DNA of 64,000 bases from Teratosphaeria epicoccoides (Eukaryota > Ascomycota > Dothideomycetes > Mycosphaerellales > Teratosphaeriaceae), in contig JADDMT010000092.1 in assembly GCA_021401465.1 (NCBI GenBank), positions 1 through 64,000 of the forward strand. The letters are read 5' to 3'. Position numbers and translations under genes: made by a program. The notes beneath the pieces are model-generated. The model ran no database searches. It worked only from the letters and a program-made list of their open reading frames with translations, and had not been told where the DNA came from. The number at the start of each line of letters is the position of its first letter. The stretch's first letter is position 1. Below are positions 23,545 through 35,670 of this stretch, piece after piece.

Positions 23545-25440
23545 GGTTTTCGAGACGTTGTTTCGTCTGTAGTAGTTACAGTTACGGAGGAACTGCTATA
23601 CGTGCCTCGACTATAGGGGCTAGTAGAAATCACGTCCTAGAATAGACGCTATAGTGTCCCTACTAGGGTGTCCGTAGATCGCGGAGTTATGCATAGACTA
23701 GATAAGCTTAGTCCTCAGGACATTAAGTTGCCTAGTCTTAGGATCTAAGCTGTTATATTCGGACTCTAGTGTCGCTAGCGCCCCTAGGACCTAAAGCTTT
23801 CCCTAGTGTCATAAAAGGCCGTCTGTATCTACTATGTAGTCGCCTGCTTAGACTTTGAGCCTAACTTCTGCTAGAAGCGTACGCGCTCTGTCCTAAATAG
23901 CCTGGCGGACTACGAGGTAGGTCGTGTCCTCTTCTACTGTCATAGACTAAAGGCTGTTTAGCTCTTCGTCCTAGAATAGGCTAGCGGTTCCCTTAGAGGT
24001 CCTTCTAGGGTCTAGTATATAGGGTCCGTTCTCTCCGCTAAATATAGTAGCGAGTAGCTAGGTAACAGCCTACTCTGTTAATACTTAACCGGGCTCCGGC
24101 TAGTCGATTACTTAGTCTAGGTTAAGGAATCTCCTATACCGCGACTACTTGTCATTCTCTCTAAGGGTATCCTGTTCCCTTCTCGACAGGGCGTCTAGTA
24201 TAATGCCCTTAGTGCCTAGGCAATACATAATAGAGAACTAGAATCTCGCTAGGGTCTCGTACTATCTTATCTGGCGCTCTAATAGCTGCCTCTTAACCAT
24301 GAAGTACTCGAGGTTCTTATAGTCTGTCTAAATAGTAAAGGGCCTATAGGCTCTTAGCTTAGGTGCCTAGTACTTTAGACAGGAGACTACTACTAGCATC
24401 TACTTGTTATAGATGTTATAGTTAATTTCCGCCTTATTTAGTTTCTATAAGTAGAAGCCTACAGGTTAGCGGACTCTGTCTTTTTCTTGGATAAGTACGC
24501 CTCCTAGTACAAACCCGCTACAGTTAGTCTCGAGGTACGTAGGAGCCTAGGGTCCTAGTAGGAAAGCACTAGTACCTAGTAGAACTTTGTCTTTATCCGC
24601 TTAAAGGCCGCCTCCTCCGCTTCTCCCTAGGAAAACGGCGTTCCTTTACTAGTAAGAGCCGTTAGAGGGCCGGCAATCTTCGAGTAGTTTAGGATGAACA
24701 TCTAGTAGTAGTTAGCAAACCCGAGAAAGCGCCTTACCTCTTTCTGCGTCTTAGGGGCCTGCTAGTTCCTAATAGCTTCTACCTTCTCTAGGTCTAGTCT
24801 AACGCCTTTTCTATTAGCCTAGACGATAAACCCTAGGTACCTGACTTTCTTCTAGGCGAATTCGCTCTTCGAGGGGTCGAGGTACAGGCCTCTGTCCTAG
24901 AGCTTCTACAGTACTATCCTAACCTTCTAGAAGTAGTCTTTACGTAAGCCGTTCGAGTAGATGACGACATTGTCTATGTACGTAGAAGCGAAGTCGTCTA
25001 CGTACTCTTGTAACAAGGTGTTAGTATACTATTAGAAAGTAGCTAGTACCCTAGACAGACTAAATAGACACACGAGCTATTCGAAGGAACTAAACCTCGT
25101 GCGGAACACCGTTTTATACTTATAGCCTAGGGCTATTCCTATCTGATAAAATGCCGCTATAACGTCAACCTTCGTAAGCTACGTAGCTTCTAACATGTTT
25201 CTTAGGGTCTCTAGGATAAGCAGGAGGGGGTAGCAGTCCTGCTTCGTGATCATGTTAAGGGCGTAGTAGTTATAGTAAAACTGTAGTTCTCTACTAGGCT
25301 TCCGTACGAAAAGCATAGGGGCCGTAGCTTCTAAGCTAGTAGGTCGTATATATCCTTTCGATAGCAGCTTGTCTAGTGATTTCCTGACGACAAGTAGCTC
25401 TTCTTGCGACATCGAATACAGCGGGCCCTAGGGCAAGGCT
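23545..25440 (-). pseudogene. F3 pol: RT, RNase H and integrase zinc module
   Basis: The reading runs LDKLLSKGYIRP, then FVRKPSRELQFYYNYYALN (family form KPGGGLRFCVDYRALN, with Cys and Asp codons changed to Tyr and Asn), then YIDNVVIYSN in place of YxDDxLIYS. RNase H has ETNCSG and TDYKNLEYF. The integrase HHCC module is recognisable, though its second Cys is Tyr. Tyr for Cys (TGC to TAC) is a direct mark of G-to-A change. The pseudogene is dead through stops and lost ligands. Confidence 0.85.
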
Positions 25441-26332
25441 AGGAGGGACCTGTCCGGTTGTTCGCGGAGTTTGATGTAGTAATCTACGCCCTCTTAGTAG
25501 GGAGCGAGCTTCTCCGCTTCCTAGTAACAAAACAACAGGGCTAGGTCGCGAACCTCTAGGGGGAGTTAAGATTCAAGCTCCTCCCTTATAGGGTAGTCTT
25601 TCTTCTTTAAGGCCTTCTTGATATCCTTAGTTATCGCGGCCGCTACTAAGGTCGTGAAGGTGCTAGTCTTAGAGGCGACCTGCTTCCTAAGACTTTCGTC
25701 GATTTCTAATGAGATAGTTACAGCGAGACTTGTAAACATACTAGAGTCGTTATACTCTAGGTAGCGACGCCTTTTGTCTACCTATTTCTCTGCCTTTCCG
25801 TGATAGTACCGTCGTTCTTTAGGCGTAGTCTAGATCTTATTATGCGCCTTCTAGGGGTTACCTAGAATCAGCGAGAAGGCAAGGCTACTTACGACATACG
25901 CGTAAACTGTCTAACAGAGCCCTGCTACTTCTATCTAGAGCCTAGCTACTCCTTTGACACTCGAGCTCTACATAGCCGAGGCCGCTCTACTTAATGCGTA
26001 GGACTCGCAACTTGCCTACTTTAGTCTAAGATCTTTCGCAAGGGCTCCGTTAATTGTAGCGTAGTACTAGTACCCTTCATTAATAAGAGCTAATGTTCTA
26101 AGAGAATATTCAAGGACTCTATCTGTATATATGAGGTTCCCGTTTATTCTCCCTTTTACCTTCTCCTAGTCTTTTGCTAGTACGTTATCTACTCTTAGCC
26201 CCTAACTTCGGGCGAGAGTTACTCTTTCCCCGCGTTAGAGCGGTTAGGCTCTAGCGAGTCGAGGTCGTCCTCTAGTAGCAGGAGGGATGTCGTTGCATTA
26301 ATGGAGGTAGGTTAGACTATAGGGGCGTAGGG

Positions 26333-27450
26333 GTAGTCGCTAATATAGTGTCCGGACGCTCCGTAACAGAAGCAGAGCTTGTACTTATACCTTCTCTCTC
26401 TTTTAGCTATGTCTACCTACTTTGCCCTCTACTTCCCTCCTACGCCTTAACTAGACCGGCCTCTACGCGTTCTGGCGCGGGCTCTACCTGTTTAGGTAGG
26501 AGCTATAATAGTGTCTCTGTTAGCATTAAGGCGTAGTCCGCTAGACTATAGTTAGACATGCGTAGTAACTGTTATAGTAGTCATAGAGTCCTTCGTCTTG
26601 TCCTTTAACTACCTTCTGTTCGCTACTTTGAATTAGTCAGTCATCTTGTAGTTTGTCATGATTCTCTTAACTTCCTTAGTAAACGCTTTATAGTCCTCTA
26701 TTTTTAGCATAGAGATTATGTAGGTCCTAGTAGGATTTAAGAACGTGCTCTTAAGGTAGCTAATCTTTGTGTCGTTAGCCTACGCGTCCCTCCCTACGCA
26801 TAAGAGGAGTCTGTCGAATTCTAGCTAGTGTTTGTGCTATAGTTAGCCTACTATATAGCGCAGGCTCGTTAGCTCTTCTAAGGCCTTCGCTTTCTCGTTA
26901 CTATCTGCAAATACTTTGTCAAGTTACGCAAAAAAAACCTTAGGCGCCTTTCCTTTTAGGGCTTTCTCCTAGAAGTATTGCATATAGGCCCTCTGGCGCT
27001 TCAGGAGCGTATTGTATATAGCGTCCTAATAGTAGTCTATAGAGAAAGAGGGTTTTGCTATAGAGCGAACCTTATAAGAGCTCTAGAGCCTAAGGAGGTA
27101 GTCTTAGAAAGTGTCTGCCTCTCTATCCTAGGAAGGAGGCTTTAATTCCCTAGGTCCTGCTATTCCTCGTGTAGAGCTAGAGTCTAAGGACGCCTGCAGG
27201 GACTAGAGTAGGGCCCTTACTAACTCGCTCTGTGCTTCGTTCTACGTTACTAAGGCATGTCGTTCCGCATCCTTTAAATTAGAGTACGCCTGTAATAGGG
27301 CGCCCTCTATCTTCTCTTGCCTCGCGTATACCTGCTTAAGGGCTACAACAAGTTTAGCGTAAGTTAGCTGCTAAGGGGCTTTTCTCTCTAGCTTCTCTGC
27401 CGCGGCGCCCTGCATAGGGGCGTTAGTATCCTTCCTGTCTAATGAAATAG
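26333..27450 (-). pseudogene. F3 gag with RIP-damaged zinc knuckle
   Basis: The CCHC knuckle at 26333-26374 reads CFCYGASGHYISDY. Aligned to CxxCxxxxHxxxxC, the second and fourth ligands are Tyr, as TGC-to-TAC would give. Upstream (27450 to 26400) is helical gag-like sequence. A second fragment of the same gag type lies at 50363-51243. Gag would package element RNA; with two ligands lost it could not bind zinc normally. Confidence 0.75.
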
Positions 27451-27689
27451 TCGATCTTAATGTTACAGGCAAGCTGCATGTATACTAGAGTTCGTCGTAG
27501 TATTTAACAAGTTTGACAGAGGAAGAAAGAGTCTATCTAGAGTCTAGCGATAAGCGTAAGGACACTGTAGTACGCTAAGGTAGGCGGGACCGCATAGGCG
27601 CTACCTGTGCTATATCCTAAGGGTACGCCCTTTATATTAATAGTAGCGTAAATACTAATACTAAACGCTTTAAGCTTGTAGTAAGCATT

Positions 27690-28167
27690 AATTAACTAGG
27701 CCTAATTTAGTCTACGGCTAACATAACGCCTCGTTTAACAGTTGTCTGACAAGAGCTACAAGCGAGAATATAGTGTAGGTTAACATAGCGGGTAGTCTCG
27801 AAGAGGTAGTCCCTAGATAATCACGAATTAGCCGCGAATAGCTACATAGACACTACGATTTTAGGCTTATACCTTCCTACTATCCTGTACTTGTTACAAA
27901 AGTACGTATATAGATAGCCTCTACTATAATTTAACACTCTGCTAGCTTTAAACTCTTCTTGTACTAGCGCTTTAAGCTCTGCTTCCTTTAGCTTAGCTAT
28001 ACTAGTATCCTATTACTTCTTTAAGCTAAGCGCTAGACAATGCCGCTTAACTATATGCTTGTTATGTACGTCATATCTAAGCGCCTGTAGCTACTCTAGC
28101 ATAGCCTTATTAGTAAGTCAATACTAGTAGAACATAGTTACAATCTTATTGTCTACTACTACCTCTA
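27690..28167 (-). pseudogene. Transposase N-terminal half (helix-turn-helix/integrase-type), 3' side of an F1 insertion
   Basis: Read on minus through stops: MFY-Y-LTNKAMLE-LQAL followed by VHNKHIVKRHCLAL, then EAELKALVQEEFKAS, then NYSRGYLYTYFCNKYRI and LFAANSWLSRDYLFE-like sequence. The pattern GRGYLYTHFR...SRDRLFE with preceding helix-turn-helix repeats is that of fungal DDE 'integrase core domain' transposases. The first part of the same frame lies at 35137-35341 and the F1 copy splits the two; across the junction the frame is continuous. The family name is from memory. Confidence 0.5.
28163..28167. repeat. Target-site duplication of F1 copy 3 (left)
   Basis: CTCTA, repeated at 35132-35136 directly after the 3' LTR. 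Confidence 0.92.
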
Positions 28168-28615
28168 TGTCATGAGTGTTAGCAGTACTATAAGTCACAG
28201 GATCATGAGGGTCCTAAGTGCTATGAGTCATAGTATAGTCATAGGAGTACTATAAGTCATAAGCATAGTCATAGGAGAAAGGATCTGTCACATAAGGACA
28301 GATCCCCGGATCTGTAGGGTTAGTCTACAGATCTACAGGCCTGCAGGAGAGAAGGGATCTGTCATAGGATGACAGATCTACAGACATGGATCTGTTAGGT
28401 CTATTAACAGATCTAACAGAGCTACTCTGTCTCTCTAGTATATAGGGATAGCTTCAGGATAGGTAGTTAGGAGCTTCGTGCTTAATCTTAATTTAATCCT
28501 CTCTTGCTTAGAGGAGAGTTAGTTACAAGGTTAACTGCCATTGTCGATATTCTTTACAGCTCTGCGAGTCTAACACCTGATCCCCTTCCTACTATTAGTA
28601 CCTACCCTTATGACA
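28168..28615 (+). repeat. 5' LTR of F1 copy 3
   Basis: TGTCATGAGTG...CTTATGACA. It is 448 bp and carries the hairpin AGATCTGTAG...CTACAGATCT cluster; one repeat unit is shortened relative to other F1 LTRs. Confidence 0.93.
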
Positions 28616-28794
28616 TTTTGAGCACTACTTCTAAGGAAGCATTAGGGGACTTGTCGAGCGATTAACATACGCCTATGTTAAGTAGTTCTTTAACTGTTAG
28701 TTTAACTTCTAGCGATAGTTAACTAACACTATAAGAACAAGTTGCTACTATACCTCAAATTACGTAGTAGCTCGAATCTATTTACCTTAGCGAG

Positions 28795-30500
28795 ATGGCT
28801 CTAGCATCTGTTGTAGGTTCAACTACCGGGAATAGACATAGTAATAACGGCTTTAAGATAGGAAGCCCTATAGAGTTCATAGGACAACGATCTTAAGTCG
28901 AAACTTTTATCCTATAATGCTAGTTAGCATTTAACGTGGATACAGAACAGTTTATGACACATTATAAGCGAATGATATACATTGTCTCTTACCTAAAGGG
29001 ACTAGCGTTTAAGTTCATCTAGCCTTATCTAACAGATTATCTAGATTATGTTAGTAATGTCAAAGCCAGGAAGACGACAACTAGGGAGATTCTTAACTTA
29101 GACAAGTCTTTGTTTAAGGCATTACGCGAAGCTTTTAGGCTTAGTAATAAGTAACAAGAGGCTAAGAGAGCTCTCCTAGGAATTTAGCAGAAGTGTTCTG
29201 CTATTAAGTACCGCGCGGACTTTTAGACCCTCTCTGCTTAAGTCGACTAGAATGATAATGCTTTAGCCGCTTAGTTCTACTAGGGACTAAAGGAGACAGT
29301 TAAAGACGAAATTGCCTAAGGAGATTAGCTAACGACATTCAAGGAAATAAGCGATCTCGCGATTAGAATCAATAATCGTATCTAGGAATGACAGTAAGAA
29401 TGACAACATAGGAATCGCAAGCTAGCACAGGCTAACCATAAGGTCTAACGATTAGCACTAAAATAGCAAAGCGATTACTATAGTCTCTAACCTATGGAGT
29501 TAGATGCGACTAAGGGGCGTCCGAAGAATAGACCCTAAGGGAAGCTACAGAAAGGCTCTCCTATTAAGAATAGTCTGAAGAAGCTATTCGACAAGAGTAA
29601 TCTCGAGTGCTACAACTGTAGAAAGAAAGGACATTTTGCCTGCGAGTGTTTTGCGAAGAAGTAACGACAGGAACTACCTAGGACAGAGCAGGCTCGCGTA
29701 ATAGTAACGGTACCTAAGCAAAAGGCCGCTGCTACTTAAGAACTAGACTATGCTGTACTTACTTAGACTGCGTGCTACGACGACAATTGTCGAATTCAGA
29801 TGAGTGATAAAGATGGTTCCGGATAGTACCCTAGCTAAAACAAGGCATAGTCGATCTATGCGCTAAGGGGTACACCTTCTAGTACGATAGTCCTAAGGCA
29901 ATAGGAACTAGAAGAAGAAGAAGAAGGTTTAGACAATAACTACGAGCTTGTTGAAGCTGTCATTCCTGATTCCGAGGAAGACGAGAGCATAGAGCGATAG
30001 GCCATGCCGCTACATGACATTAGACTCAATATTATCTGAATCATACAGAACTAGTAGGCTTAGGCTTGCCCATGGATTAATAGAGTATAACATGTCGACT
30101 AGCTTTAGTATAACGAACTAGCCGACTATATGCGACGACACCTAAGGAGACTACTAGTTATAGCTTAACCTCACGTGCATCAGAAAGTTGTCTAAGAAAT
30201 TATACTGTTCGGGGTAGAGTTTACGCCCTAGGGAGGCTACCTAACCTACGAAGGTATTCAGATTCCACAAGCGCTACGACTCCGAGTCTACTACTTAAAG
30301 ATAGAGTACGCAAGAAACGCGCAGGAATAGCGAGGCTAAGAGCGAGAACGACCTCTTAGGCCAGAAAACGGTAACGCTTAGAGAAGAAGCCGAGACCGCA
30401 TGATCCCTAAACTAGTCCGTGAAGACAGTTATTCGGGAAACAACGAGGTCCGCTAGAATTAGACCTATAGACAGACTAGACAGGGCTACAACAATATGCC
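28795..30500 (+). pseudogene. F1 copy 3 gag pseudogene
   Basis: ATG at 28795 (MALASVVGSTTGNRHSN). An intact CCHC knuckle, CYNCRKKGHFACEC, lies at 29608-29649. It is in the same relative frame as the gag of copy 2 and the +1 base register relative to pol. TAG/TAA codons interrupt it at Gln/Trp positions. Confidence 0.82.
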
Positions 30501-33500
30501 GCGATTAGCGCTAGATACGCGAACAACCTTAGAGTATAGGTACATATCAACGAGACGCTAGCTAGGGCCTTAATAGATTCAGGATGTACTAGAATCTTCA
30601 TGACGCCCAAGTTCGCCAGGACAGCTAGGATAAAGCTACAGGCGAAGACAAATGCTTTCTCGCTACAAGCGATTAATAGAAAGCTAGTCATGTACAACTA
30701 AGGAGTTGTTAACGAAGAGACCGAGATAATGCCTCTGCGGATAGGACGCTACTAAGAGACACTCTAGTTTGACATCACGGAGTTACTAGGCTCAGATGTA
30801 GTACTAGGGTTACTATGGCTAAGAAACGCTAACCCCTATCTTAACTAGAAGAATGAGAGGATCTAGTTCCTAGAACTCTTAAGATCGATACCTCTACCTA
30901 TAGTGCATAACGTACTAGGTAAGATCGAAATATGTGCTATGACTTCAAGCGAGATAGTAGCCGCTATCAAGGATCTAGAACAGGAAGTACATGTCCTATA
31001 GGTTAAAGCAACATAATCGGAAGTCAAGGTCGAATTCATAGTTCCCGATAAGTATAAAGAGTTCGCTACTCTTTTTAAGGAAGAACCTAACTAAGAAGCT
31101 CTGCTAGAACACTAGGAGTAGGACTACAGGATACCCTTACTCCCTAGCAAGACACTAACGAAGTAATCAGTTCGCCTATTATTAGCAGCGAAACTAGAGA
31201 TTCTCCGGAAATACCTAGAAGACAACCTCTAGAAAGGCTTCATCCGCGAGTCGTAGTCCCTAGCTAGATATCTAATCCTGTTTGTGCCTAAGGGGGAAGA
31301 TAACTAGCGACTCTGCGTAGATTATCGTAGATTAAACAACATCATAATAAAGAATAGTTATCTGCTTCCTTTGCTCTCGGAATTGCAGGACTACCTGCAA
31401 GGAGTAATATAGTTCTCGAAGTTTGACATTCCTAGAGCGTATAACCGAATTCGAATTAAGGAAGGCGAAGAATAGAAGACTACGTTCTAAACTAGGTTCG
31501 GACACTACAAGTACATAGTCATGCTATTTAGGTTAACAAATGCCCTAGCTACATAGCAGGCATTTATTAATAACGTGCTACGAGAGTACCTTGACGTCTT
31601 TGTAGTTGTATACCTAGACGACATCCTCGTCTACTCCCGGACGATTAAAGAGCATAGGACTTACGTGCGTAAGGTACTTTAGAAACTCTAGGATTACTAG
31701 CTAAAGGTTAAGCCTTAGAAGAGCGAGTTTCATAAGCAGGAAGTACAATTCCTTAGCTACGTAGTAGCATAGAATAGAATCAAGATAGACACTAAGAAAG
31801 TCTAGGTCGTAAAAGAGTAGCCTACGCTAACTAATGTTAAGGAAGTATAGTCCTTCCTTAGATTCGCTAATTTCTACTAAAGATTTGTAGCAAACTATTC
31901 GAAGATTACGGCACTACTTTCGACTCTTATAACAAAGGATACACTATTCGTATAGGACGACGCCTAACGGAATGCCTTCAAGGAACTCAAGCGACAATTT
32001 ACAGATTAGCTAATCTTACTTGTATTTGACCCGGATAAGCCTATTATAGTCGAAACAGATGCCTCTAACGTAGCACTTAGGGCATGCTTAAGTCAACTAG
32101 GACCGAGTAGACGACTACAGCTAGTCGCCTACTACTCGAGGAAATTGTCTAGACCTAAACTCTGTTATGATGTCTATGACAAAGAACCTCTAGCTATAGT
32201 AGATGCCTACAAGGCCTAGCGAGTCTACTAAGAAGGTTCTAAGCACTAGGTTACGGTCTACACAGACTATGAGAACTTGCGATACTTTACAACAACGAAA
32301 GAGTTAAACTAACGACAGGTTCGGTAGAGTAAGGAGCTCTCTAGTTTTAACTACAAGATCGTCTATCGTAAGGGGACCGATAACGCACACGCTAATGCAC
32401 TTAGCCGCTAGACAGACTACATGAAGGGCGTAAAGTAGGAGAAACATGCTATTCTCTAGGAAAATAGCGATAGCACGCTAGGAGTTAACTAACTCGTAGC
32501 CATGACTATCACATAGACTAGTAAATTTCAGGACGACCTAAAGAAAGCGCTAGTCTATAACCTAACTGCACTCGCTGTCCGTAACGACATTAATAGACAG
32601 GAGGATTAGGAAGACGAAGACAGAATCCTTCTGTTTTAAGGATTAGTATATATGCTAACGTCTTTACAATCAGAACTACTACGCCTCTAACATAACATAC
32701 CTTAGGCAGGACACCCGGGAGTGTCTAAAATGAAGCAAATTCTCTGACAAGAATATTATTTCCCTAGGATAGGCAAGGCAATCGAGGACTACGTCTGTTA
32801 ATATGTAACTTGCTAACGAAGTAAGCATGACTGTCATAAACTGTATAGGCTACTACGACTACTTAAGGTACCTTAACGGCTATAGGAATCGCTCGCCATA
32901 GACTTTATCGTCAAACTACCTTAGTCGAGAGAACCTGCTACTAATGAGTTCTTCGATAGGATCATAGTAGTAGTCGACCGATTTACTAAGTTCAGGAAGT
33001 TTATCCTGTACCGCGAAGACTTTAAGACTAAAGATATCGCGCATGTCTTCATTAAATAGGTAGTAGTACTACATGGCATGCTATAGGACCTAGTAACAGA
33101 TCGAGGATCCGTGTTTACCTCTAACTTTTAGAGAGCCCTAATGAGACAGTTCTAGGTTAAACATCGACTAAGTACTTCCTTCTACCCTTAGACAGATAGA
33201 CAGACAGAACGTCTAAATTAAACGTTAGAATAGTACCTTCGATCCTATGTGAATAGGGACTAGAACAACTAGGTAGAGTTGTTACTAATAGCATAGCTCG
33301 TGTATAATAGTACGCTAGCAGAGTCGACAGGACTCTCGCTATTTCAGATGGCATAAAGATCAGCTATAGAAGACATTCCGAATGTCTTAGCTAGTAATCT
33401 GAACCTAGTAGCACTCGGACGAGTAGAACATCTACGCTAACTACAAACAGAAGCACGACTCGACCTGCAGTTCTATTAGCAGAACATGGCATAGTATCTG

Positions 33501-33941
33501 AATCGTAAGAGAATTAAGGGACTAATTCTAAAGGAGGGGGACAAGGTGTATCTCCTCTGCTGTCATATCAAATTAGACAAGCCAAGTAAAAAACTAGACG
33601 CTATAAAACTAGGACTATTTAGGATTAAGGCCAAGAAAGGACTAGTTAATTTTAAGTTATAGCTACCTAAGCAGATGAGAATACACCCTGTGTTCTATGT
33701 CTCTCTACTAGAACAAGTAGCGCTAGACGCCGCACTGCAAATAGAACCCTTACTACTTAACCCTGAAGTAGAAGAACCCGAATACACTGTTAAGAAGATT
33801 GTCGACACTCGCTAGCAGGACGGACAGCAAGAGTACTTAGTAAAATAGGAAGGATATAGGAGTACTAAGAACACCTAGGAACCCCTAGAACATCTGCGAA
33901 ACTATTAGCAAAAGATACGAAGTTTCGAGAAAGGAACGAAC
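30501..33941 (+). pseudogene. F1 copy 3 pol pseudogene
   Basis: Protease ALIDSGCTRIF (about 30560), RT with YLDD at 31611-31622, RNase H, integrase (PGVSKMKQIL near 32717; VTDRGSVFTSNF near 33095; TDRQTERLN near 33200) and chromodomain (EYLVK-EGYRSTKNT near 33835). The pol frame is -1 relative to gag, as in copy 2. The catalytic Asp pair of RT is kept although stops inactivate the frame. Confidence 0.92.
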
Positions 33942-34463
33942 CTAGGAAGAAGATCCTAAGCCACGACTAGACTCCTACGGGACGCTGTCGATCAGCTCGG
34001 CTATCACGCCATCCAGGAAACCCTAATATGAGGCGTTAGCGAAACCCTCTATTACGCTCTATGTCGTAGGACTAAGAGTAAGACCTACTAAAGGATCTAG
34101 GTTAAGAAGAAACCTAGCCTGTAAGAGAGCCTGTTCCTTAGCCTCATCCTCCCTGATCTCACGCTCCTTAAGAGCGCGACTATCCTCGACCTCCTAGTTA
34201 AATACATCTAACTATTTTCGAAGACATATCTCCTTTGCATGCGCCTCTATTATCTTCTACGAAGCCTTAGCTAGGACCGCCTTTACATAATCGAGATTAG
34301 TAATTAGTCTTTTCTGCTAATCGCCTAACTTCTTCTATTCGACCTCTGTTACCTTCGCGTCGCAACTTCGATAATTACTAAAGTAACATTACAAACATTT
34401 CCCTAAGGAAATGTGTACCTAACAAACGAGCTTTAACTCTTGACACTAAGTACAGGACTTTAT
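33942..34463 (-). pseudogene. F1 copy 3 antisense gene (Cys cluster plus coiled coil)
   Basis: Same frame and position as 8076-8585. The start codon seen in copy 2 is ATA here (34461-34463), and the former TGA stop has changed so that the frame runs on to TAG at 33942. The Cys clusters (about 34365-34455) and the coiled-coil part are preserved apart from RIP stops. This supports an inherited gene of the element rather than chance open frame. Confidence 0.62.
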
Positions 34464-34654
34464 GCTGTCCTAGCCCTAACGATAGATTCGATTTACGTGG
34501 CATTTACGTTTCTATGTTAAAGGGGCGTTAGTGTCTAGGATGACATAAGGCAGTAATGTAGAAAGAGAAGACATTATAGCATAAAAGGAAATAACAAGAG
34601 AAACCCTGTACTAATAAGGTAGCTTAGGGACAAGCTAGGCTAAGAGGAGGATAG

Positions 34655-35131
34655 TGTCATGAGTGTTAGGAGTACTATGAGTTACAGGATTATAAGGGTC
34701 CTAAGTGCTATAAGTCATAGTATAGTCATAAGAGTACTATAAGTTATAAGCATAGTTATAGGAGAAAGGATCTATTATGTAAGGATAGATCCCTAGATCT
34801 GTAGGGTTAGTCTACAGATCTATAGGCCTCTAGGGGAGAAGGGATCTGTCATAGGATAACAGACCCTTAGATCTATAGGGTTAGTCTACAGATCTATAGA
34901 CATAGATCTATTAGGTCTGTTAACAGATCTAACAGAGCTGCTCTGTCTCTCTAGTATATAGGGATAGCTTTAGGATAGGCAGTTAGGAGCTTCATGCTTA
35001 ATCTTAATTTAATCCTCTCTTGCTTAGAGGAGAGTTAGTTACAAGGTTAACTACTATTATTGATATTCTTCATAGCTCTATAAGTCTAACACCTGATCCC
35101 CTTCCTGCTATTAGTACCTACCCTTATGACA
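34655..35131 (+). repeat. 3' LTR of F1 copy 3
   Basis: TGTCATGAGTG...CTTATGACA, preceded by the purine tract TAAGAGGAGGATAG and followed by CTCTA. Confidence 0.93.
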
Positions 35132-35136
35132 CTCTA

Positions 35137-35341
35137 TGCCCTAATTTACTAGTATATTTATATACTTGCTTGTAATGCCCTATCTTGCTAATTACTCCGC
35201 AAGTGTCCTACGAGTAAGAGAAACCTATATGGCTCTCTCTATTTCTTCTACTATCTTATCTTATGTCTTGCTAGCCTCTACCTATTTGATAATCTGCTCC
35301 TACTATGATTCCTATGTAATTATAGAAGGTTGTAGCATCAT
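35137..35341 (-). pseudogene. Transposase N-terminus (helix-turn-helix), 5' side of the F1 insertion
   Basis: Begins MMLQPSIIT at 35341 and reads through TAG/TAA to KIVEEIERAI-VSLTRRTLAE-LAR-GITSKY, a helix-turn-helix resembling the RRTLxxRLxxWGI motif of fungal transposases. Removing the F1 element and one CTCTA copy joins this frame directly to 27690-28167. Antisense to it is a small + open frame at 35166 that I regard as a shadow. Confidence 0.5.
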
Positions 35342-35641
35342 TTTAAGGTACTACACATATGAATTAACATAATATTAATAGTGTTATAGATGCAAGAAGG
35401 TATAGAGGCCTAAAGTCCGAAAGTTAAAAGTTTAGAAGTTACTTGATAACTACATACATGCTCTGAATTACATATAGTAAGGTGCGACTATAAGATGCTA
35501 TAGGGCAGTTAAGGAACAACAAGTTTGTAGCAAGACACTGTTACATACCTACACGCTACATTACTGTCTGCTAGTTCTTTCTACTAGAAGTCTACATGTT
35601 ATGGCTTAACAAGCTGACGCTCTTTTTCTCGGAAATAAGAG
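35342..35641. other. Boundary between RIP-affected DNA and the unmutated island
   Basis: No gene was seen. The composition changes over about 35580-35640: the TAG/CTA-rich, CA/TG-poor texture on the left gives way to normal sequence on the right. The precise junction cannot be fixed by eye. Confidence 0.6.
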
Positions 35642-35647
35642 TATAAA
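35642..35647 (+). promoter_or_regulatory. TATA box of the 5S rRNA gene
   Basis: TATAAA starts 29 bp before the first base of the 5S gene. In filamentous ascomycetes such as Neurospora, dispersed 5S genes need a TATA element at about -29, so the position fits well. Confidence 0.7.
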
Positions 35648-35670
35648 CATTTGGTGATAGCTTGTATGAT

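Larger units (their letters stand above)
23540..27660 (-). mobile_element. Ty3/gypsy element F3, truncated (lacks integrase core and 3' LTR)
   Basis: Minus-strand order from right: a TATAAAGGGC box (27632-27641) in the leader/LTR remnant, gag (about 26330-27450), protease, RT, RNase H, and the HHCC zinc module of integrase (GHPSRDTIASILGRDFY...NCNYYRRNN, about 23545-23660), where homology stops. RT includes LLVVRKSLDKLLSKGYIRP (25179-25412) and the catalytic box YIDN (24969-24980). RNase H ends with the usual DALSRRE (about 24190). The missing integrase core and 3' LTR show truncation at about 23540. Confidence 0.88.
28168..35131 (+). mobile_element. Ty3/gypsy retrotransposon F1, full-length copy 3
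   Basis: It has the same organisation as 2268-9224: LTR, gag, pol with chromodomain, antisense gene, purine tract, LTR. It is flanked by an exact CTCTA duplication, so it is one intact insertion event. It is inserted in a transposase gene (27690-28167 plus 35137-35341). The two F1 copies differ almost only by C/T and G/A transitions, with no large indel in the internal region. Confidence 0.96.

Noticed and set aside
1..35000. Alternative genetic code with TAG as a sense codon
   Set aside because: TAG replaces both Gln and Trp of conserved motifs and TAA also appears at Gln sites. Cys-to-Tyr and start-codon losses occur too. This fits RIP, not codon reassignment.
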